DNA of 64,000 nt. It comes from Stomorhina lunata. Its lineage: Eukaryota; Arthropoda; Insecta; Diptera; Rhiniidae. Every line of letters begins with the position of its first letter. Position 1 is the stretch's first letter. The stretch covers positions 7,625,942 through 7,689,941 of the forward strand of contig OW121740.1 of the NCBI GenBank assembly GCA_933228675.1, written 5' to 3'. The translations under genes and the position numbers were made by a program. The notes beneath the pieces are model-generated. The model did no database searches. It saw only the letters and a list, made by a program, of their open reading frames with translations, and had not been told where the DNA came from. Shown in pieces: positions 57,546 to 64,000 of the stretch.

Positions 57546-58664
57546 TATAATTAATAAGAATTCAAATATATTAATTTATCATACGCTTAGACTTAAGAGA
57601 TTATATGTATGTATTCTGAATTGCTCGAAAAGTCTTCAAAACTTAGTATAATTTATAAGAATTTAAATAAATCAATTTACGCCCAGATTTAAGGGATTGG
57701 ATACAATTAAAAAAAATGTAAGTCACATACAATTTAGAAAAAATTTAACTAAATTCAAGTTAATTTAACTAAATTCAGTTAATTTTAAATTGTCTGTTTC
57801 CCCGAGAAGAAAACGCCTTGAGTGATTTTAAAAATAGCTTTCGAAAGTAACAGTTATTTTCTTAAAAATTCAAGCGTTTCTTAAACAAATTTATATGAAA
57901 TTTAATCAAAATTCCATAAAGAAAAGCTTTTGATACCAAATTTTAAGCTCTTAAATTGAAAAGAAATCTTAAGAGAATCTGAAAATAAGAGAACTTTACA
58001 AAAAGAAAATAAAACAAAACAACAACTTTGCGGTAAATTGAATATGCCGCAAAATATACTATAGAAAAGCAGCCTGTACAAAACAGTTTAGAAAAACACA
58101 AACAAACATTTTTTAATGCATAAACATACATACATGCATATGTAAATAACATGTAAACAGGGAGAGGTATCGAGGAAAGACAAAGGCATCAGCTACTAAA
58201 ATGTGGCACATGTTTTTCTCAATTAACAGAACAAATGTAGGCATTAAACGAAAAAAAGAATTAACTAAAATATAAACAAAAGTAAAAATGGGGACTTTGT
58301 AATGTTTTAAATCCAAAATTTTGTTAATAAACAAAAGACCTCAAGAGACTTTTTACAATGTAAATCTAAAAGAACCAAAGTAAATTAAAAACTAAAAAAA
58401 ATAAAAGATGAATAACATGAAACTCTAAGTAATCAATTACATATCGACATACATATGGGCAAATCCTGCGTGATGCTCAAAACACATAGACAACAGCAGA
58501 CAGCAAACAGCAATATGTCAAAAATAAAATCCATGTGTTTAAATGAAAACAATTTTTTTGACGACAGCGCAGCAGCACGACTGCACAACAGCATTTGCTG
58601 CTGCTGCCAACTTAGGCTAATTTCTATTTTGACAGGCAGCAACAAACAGATAAAGTATTGCTAC
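57546..58664. other. unassigned A+T-rich stretch
   Basis: No gene seen. A GCAGCAGCACGACTGCACAA / TTTGCTGCTGCTGCC inverted region at 58567-58609 could form a small hairpin. Confidence 0.35.
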
Positions 58665-59718
58665 CAGCGTTACCGTTATGCGACTAAAGTTGCAATTTGC
58701 GACTTTTTAGGTGGCCTGCGACGCAAGCTGCGACTTTTCTTCCATGGCCCTTTTTTGCCACTTTTTCGAGTTTTGTGCGACTTTTGACACATTTTTAGAA
58801 AATTATTTAAAATTTGTATTTTTATCACATATTCAATATCTTAACTAAAATTCCCTAAAATTATTGTAACTTAAGTATAAATGCCATCATTTTGGTCTCA
58901 GTTTGCTATCTAAAACCATTAAAAGCAATATATATTTTGCACGATTTTCAAAATCTTTTGCTTTTAGGTGTTAAATGGCAAAAATTCAGTTTACGAGGTA
59001 GTTTGGAATTTTTATACATATTTGTCGTATGTTATATCAACATGGAGAACATAATTGAGATATATATCAAACGATGCACAACTGAAAGATCTACCAATCC
59101 TTATCTATTTTTTTGGGAATTCATTGAGGGGGCCGAAAAATATGCGAAAAAAATTTAAAAGCGGCGAAAACTTGATTATATTTTGGCAGCCATTAAGTAG
59201 TATTTGAATGCCGAAATTAAAATTTAGAGGGCAATGAATTCATCCCCCAAGTATGGTGTCTATATCATAAAATAACGACTGGGTCCAAATGAAACGAAAA
59301 AAGAAGACGAAATATGAAAAAAAAAAAACATAAATGCTTCATTCGATTTTTTACGTTTTTGAAATTTGCATGCCAATTACGCTTAGAAGTGCAAACTTGC
59401 GCTACTAAGATTTTGCGTTCAATATACCTGTAGACTTAGGAGCTCAAATCTGTAATTAGATTTTCCGAACACTTAAGAGTACAAAAATTATTCGAGTTGA
59501 AAGTCGGTTTTATAGGAATTAAAACTGTTTGATTTTTGCCTATATATAATATCTTTTCAAGTATGAATTGCTTTATAGTCTTTTGTTCATTGTTAAAAAA
59601 AAAATGTTATAAAAAAAGTGTGCGACTTTTTTTTTATTGAAAGTGACTTTTTGTGCGACTTTTTTTGTAAAAAGCGACTATTTTTGCGACTTTTTCAAAT
59701 TTGTCAGCGGTAACGCTG
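58665..59718. mobile_element. non-autonomous hAT element with CAGCGTTACCG ends
   Basis: Starts CAGCGTTACCG and ends CGGTAACGCTG, flanked by ATTGCTAC (58657-58664) and ATTGCCAC (59719-59726), an 8-bp duplication with one change. Subterminal GCGACTTTT motifs occur near the left end (about 58701-58790) and near the right end (about 59620-59695), all readable on the plus strand. The 88-codon frame inside (58892-59158) has no recognisable hAT domain. Length 1054 bp. Confidence 0.8.
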
Positions 59719-59726
59719 ATTGCCAC

Positions 59727-60607
59727 TATTAAAAACAATAAGAACAAAACAATTTTTTTAATATTTAGCATAAACGAACATTACAAAATTGAAGTAAAGG
59801 AAATGAATTTATTTGTCTTTTTTTAGTTTTTCGTGATATTATTACGTTTTTGATTAATAACTTTAATTTGATTCATTATAAAATATACATGTGGCATCTC
59901 TAAAATTTGTATTGATAAAATACTCAGCTGTTCATTATCATGTTTATAATGTTGTTGCTGCCTTCAAAATATTTGTGAAGCTGACTTCAGAACAGCATTT
60001 AAAGTTGACAGCATTTGAAGCCGTGAAGTTATGAAGTCTGCTGTCGTCTATGTGTTTAGAGCTTGACGGACGACGCTTTTGCACGGATTTTTTGTACTTA
60101 AATGTATCCAATTGTCGTTCTACACTAGATAACTTTGCACAGATTTCAGCGAATATTAGCCCATCGATTGTTTTAAGAGATATTCGCTTTTAAAGTGCTG
60201 TGACGGACGCTGCAAAAAATGGAAGTGAATTTTTTTTTAACACCTATTTCTTTAATTTCCATCAAAACGGTCATAGTAATAAAAAAAAATGTAAATACAT
60301 TGAAGATAGAGGAAAATCAGAGGACTCCAAAACAGCTTTTATAAAATATTTTTAAGTTTCCAGTCTCACCAAAAATCCATAAATGCACTGTTGCGGACGC
60401 TACGTGAGGAACGATACAGTTTTTACTTGAATGTTTTTTATTAGGAAAAAATTCATATTTCATATTTTTTTTAAGGATTCGTTAATCAGTGAAAATAATG
60501 GTTTTATTTGTTCCCGAATTTCAACTCCTTCCTTTTCATGTTCGTGCTTAAAATGCGATTTTTGGAAACAATTTAATATTTCATAAAACGGCGAAATTAT
60601 TATATTA
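59727..60607. other. unassigned stretch with the GTGACGGACGCT motif
   Basis: Three forms of a motif are present: CTTGACGGACGACGC (60062), TGTGACGGACGCTGC (60199) and TGTTGCGGACGCTACG (60389). Two further copies lie at 62543 and 62696, beyond the Helitron-like insertion. No gene seen. Confidence 0.5.
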
Positions 60608-60631
60608 TCTTATATTCTTAAACGAGCAATA

Positions 60632-60676
<45 letters not shown>

Positions 60677-62280
60677 GCTATCTCGAAAACGGCTCTAACG
60701 ATTTTGATAAAATTTGGACAGTGGGTATCTTTTTTGATGTATACGTCGAAGAAGAAGGGACTTTTGGAACTTTTACCTCTAAGAGGGTAAAAACGGGTAA
60801 AAAGGGGAAAAAATCGAAAACGCTATGTCTCCTAAAGTAATAGGTATACAAACAAAATTAAAATTACGTTTTAAACAGCTTTGAAAATAAGCGGACAGGT
60901 GTTTGGTACTTTTTTGAAACTATGTCCGATATGGGGTAAAAAAGGGTGAAAATAATTTTTTTGGCACCTTTTTAACCCACTCTTATATTTTAAACTAAAG
61001 AATATAGAAAGAAACTTGGTACTGCAATCAATAGATGTAAAAAAAACATGAAACACGTGTTCGGTACTTTTTTGATTTTGGAGCCAAAATGGGTAAAAAA
61101 GGGATAAAATGATAACTTAACATCTCCAAAGTAATATGAATAGGAACATTATACATTATGTTAAATGCGTTTTAAAAAAATGTACCGAATTCAATTGGCA
61201 CCAAAAAAGTACCAAATATACATATGGAACTTTTAGAAATTAGGGAATAAAAAGGGGGAAAAATTAGTATTATTTTAAACAAATGAATGTTTGTCTGTAT
61301 GTATGTTCTTTATAGAATAGTAAACTGTAAATTTGATTGTGTTATGCTCTTTAGCGAAGATGTTGCGGATGAGGTTTTAAAGGTTTTAAGTTGATAAGAC
61401 TAATTTCCGACAGATGGCGCCACTGAAAATTACTAAAAATTAATTAAATCGTAAACTGTACATTTGATCATGCTATGAACTTTAGCAAAGTTGTAGCGCA
61501 TAAGCCGGCGAAGGCTTTTTATTTGTTGTAAATAATTTCCGACAGGTGGCGCTACTGAAAATTGCTCAAAGTCAATTTAATCATAATCTGTACATTTAAT
61601 CATGCTACAATCTTTAGCAAAGTTGTAGCGCATGAGCCGACGAAGGCTTTTTAGTTGGTATGAATAATTTCCGACAGGTGGCGCTACAGAAACTTACTCA
61701 AAGTCAATTTAATCGTAATCTGTACATTTAATCATGCTACAATCTTTAGCAAAGTTGTTGCACATGAGCCGACGAAGGTTTCTTAGTTGGTATGAAGAAA
61801 TTTCGACAGGTGGCGCTACTGAAATTTACTCAAAGTCAATTTAATCGTATGCTGTACATTTAATCATGCTATAATCTTCAGCAAAGTTGTTACGGATAAG
61901 CCGAAGAAGGTTTATGAATTGGAATAAGCAAAGTCCGACAGGTGGCGCCACAGAAAACTACTCAAAATGAATTAAATCGTAAACTGTGCATTTGATCAGA
62001 CTATAATCTGTAGCAAAGTTGTTGCGCATGAGTCGACAGAGGTTTCTGTTGATATGAATAATTTCCAAAATTATTCAAAATGAGTTAAACTGTAAACTAT
62101 GCAAACTATGTGTTGGTCGGACAAAATAAATCAAATAATTCAAAATTAACTGAATATTTCTACAATGTCTTTCCACTAAATTTATTTTAGCACTTTATAA
62201 TATAAAATATATAAAAACTTTAAAATTTTCCTCAAAATGCTTATAATAAAGCTCCGAGCAAGGCTCGGTCTACCAGGTAC
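60608..62280 (+). mobile_element. Helitron-like non-autonomous element, copy 2
   Basis: Nearly identical to copy 1 at 29260-30654: TCTTATATTCTTAAACG start, (AT)n tract, hairpin CCGAGCAAGGCTCGG, TCTACCAGGTAC end, inserted between A and T. It has five GACAGGTGGCGC-type units where copy 1 has three, and an extra 60-bp segment near 61270-61330, which explains the 278-bp difference. No replicase frame. Confidence 0.65.
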
Positions 62281-63333
62281 TATTATATTATTAAAAGTTT
62301 TACACTTTTTACATATGATTTTTCATCCCAAGAATGCTGCGGCTAGCTGTTAGAGTGTCCCAAGAATCAAAAAAAAAATTAAAATTAAAAATCATCAAAT
62401 TTGCCCCACTGTATATTTTTTTTAATACCTAATATCTTAAATCTAATCTGTGGAAATAGACAGTGTTATTGCTTTATAAATAAGACAGACATGTGCTCCT
62501 AAATTTTGTATTTAATAAATATTATTTTGTAAAAAATATATACTGTGACGGACGTTACACAATTTCCTTTACATATTATTTTGTAAAATGCTACATAAAC
62601 ATCTGTATATTTTTATCCTAAGTTCTCTTTACGAACCAAGTTTAATTGAAGAAAAAAGAAAAATTGCACTAGTCAAATTAAAAAAAACTTTATTTCTGTG
62701 ACGGACGCTACACACTGTGAGCCCTTTTTACTTGACGTTATTTATGTAATTCCAATTACTTTTGATGGGGTTTTTTACATCTAATTGTATAAATTAAGCA
62801 GACTTTGGGCTGAAACCTGATAACTAAATGTATATTTTTGCTATTTTTATGAACATTTAAAAACCTATTATTTTAATAAATTTATAAAAATTCGAGATGG
62901 TTGCAAATTAAGACCTGTCATTCACGAACAGAGCAATCCAAAATTGTATCCATTATATATTCTAAAGTATCAACATATGGTAAATTTTTTTCAAAAAAAC
63001 AAATACGTGATTTTGACAGTTTTAAAATTTTGTCCTTGGTTAAACGTTTTTCGGATTTGCCCATATGTACATATGTTTATGTAAGTAGGTATGTATGTGT
63101 GTTTAATAACAAACACGTGAATTTTATTAAAGCCTCATCATTTCATCATCATAAAATCTCTTAATTTTAATTCCTTTCTCACTCACTCTCAGTTTACAGT
63201 TAGACAAGAGACCATCATAATAAATACTCGCTGGCATTAAAGAGTATGTATGTGTGTATGTGATGGCAAAATAACTGTTGTTTAGTGTTGCCAGAAATAT
63301 TAACTAACGACTCGGTATTATCAAACTATTATT
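62281..63333. other. unassigned stretch, continuation of the GTGACGGACGCT region
   Basis: CTGTGACGGACGTTACAC (62543) and CTGTGACGGACGCTACAC (62696) lie about 153 bp apart. The remainder is A+T-rich with no supportable gene; the 87-codon frame at 62901 has no domain. Confidence 0.45.
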
Positions 63334-64000
63334 AAACAAGTAAGAGTGTTATATTCGGCTGTGCCGAATCTTGTATACCCACCATCGAGTTCTGTTAAAT
63401 TTAGAAACATATATCATATATCTACGAGGGTACAGCTAATTCAAAGTGTGGACCAAAAGTGGTAATGTTGGTAAAATAATTGGACTAAATTCGTTTGCAA
63501 TAGCAATAGACCGGGTCACATATACTGAATCTATCTCCAAATCTTTTTGATTGTAAATATAAAAAGGGGATGTTATATATATAAGAACTATAGCCAAATG
63601 TTGACCGATTGTCACAAAATTTTATATACTGGCTGGTATATATCTGTGTCTGGGTGCTAAAAGTGCCAATGTCAATTTTTTGCTGTTTTGAGTTAATTAT
63701 TACATTATATTCCCTTCTTTACTCCCTCAATTTGGCCCCAACGCCTAATCTCTAACTTAACTCTGAACAGATTTATAAGGGGTTTTCTGGGCAACGTTAC
63801 TATGAATTTATATGGGAAATAAAAAATTTAAATCAAATTTTCTCAAAACTTGTTTTTTGACATTGGCCCTTTTAGCACCAAGCCACAGATATATAAAGTT
63901 TATTTGTGCAAAATTTAGAGGTCATAGCTGTTACAGTTAATAATTTAATAGCTTTTAACTGACATTTGTGACATTTTAGTGGTTTCCGGGTGCGGTTTTT
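63334..64000 (+). mobile_element. DINE-1/INE-1-like element, family B, 5' part (runs off window)
   Basis: Begins AAACAAGTAAGAGTGTTATA with hairpin TTCGGCTGTGCCGAA and TATACCCACCATC, the exact inverse complement of the GATGGTGGGTATA that closes the family B copy at 57432. AAGAACTATAGCCAAATGTT near 63583 matches text at 55986. The 3' end lies beyond the window. Confidence 0.7.

Overview
The window looks like non-coding, transposon-rich DNA from a higher (schizophoran) fly, most likely a calyptrate such as a blow fly or relative. That is an inference. It rests on very high A+T content, spliced fly-type exons, DINE-1/INE-1-like repeats (the GGACGGACGGACATCGCTAAAT class of 3' end), jockey- and RTE-type LINE remnants, Tc1/mariner, hAT, piggyBac-like and Helitron-like elements, and no bacterial features. 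No complete rRNA or tRNA gene, operon or CRISPR array is visible.

Host genes are few. A single-exon gene on the minus strand (4354-6099) encodes a secreted leucine-rich-repeat protein with a C-terminal coiled coil, an architecture like the mosquito LRIM/APL1 immune LRR proteins. A second minus-strand gene is represented by two spliced exons (45268-45117 and 43266-43115). They give 95 residues of an N-terminus with three GRFxV/L motifs of the kind that dock SPAK/OSR1-type kinases. Its 1.85-kb intron is almost entirely a 12/11-bp minisatellite. The rest of that gene is not identified in the window.

Layout. 1-4.2 kb: repeat and LINE debris and a degenerate ~21-bp array. 4.35-6.1 kb: LRR gene. 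6.6-10.9 kb: degenerate long-period repeats with RTE and jockey fragments. 12.0-12.8 kb: hAT-type foldback element with a perfect 8-bp target duplication. 14.0-21.3 kb: three satellites (23, 31 and 21 bp). 23.0-24.7 kb: first copies of an unclassified CCCAG-TIR transposon carrying tRNA-like A/B boxes. 25.3-26.6 kb: complete but frameshifted DD37E Tc1/mariner element. 28.2-31.7 kb: a nest in which a piggyBac-like TTAA element holds a jockey LINE that holds a Helitron-like element and a SINE-like repeat. 34-42.3 kb: DINE-1-like elements, another hAT-like element, another CCCAG element, a mariner fossil, an 18-bp array and jockey debris. 43.1-45.3 kb: spliced gene. 47-49.2 kb: LINE fragments and a MITE. 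51.2-52.5 kb: fourth CCCAG copy. 53-57.5 kb: A+T degenerate repeats, a foldback MITE, and a 115-bp tandem repeat interrupted by a DINE-1-like element. 58.7-59.7 kb: non-autonomous hAT. 60.6-62.3 kb: second Helitron-like copy. 63.3 kb to the end: DINE-1-like 5' end.

Nothing here is clearly a new multi-gene system. The most unusual objects are the CCCAG-TIR family with polymerase III-type boxes, the intronic minisatellite between GRFxV exons, the hAT foldback that would transcribe into a long hairpin, and a repeated CTGTGACGGACGCTACAC motif around 60-62.7 kb that no recognised element explains. All identifications are by eye; none was checked against a database.
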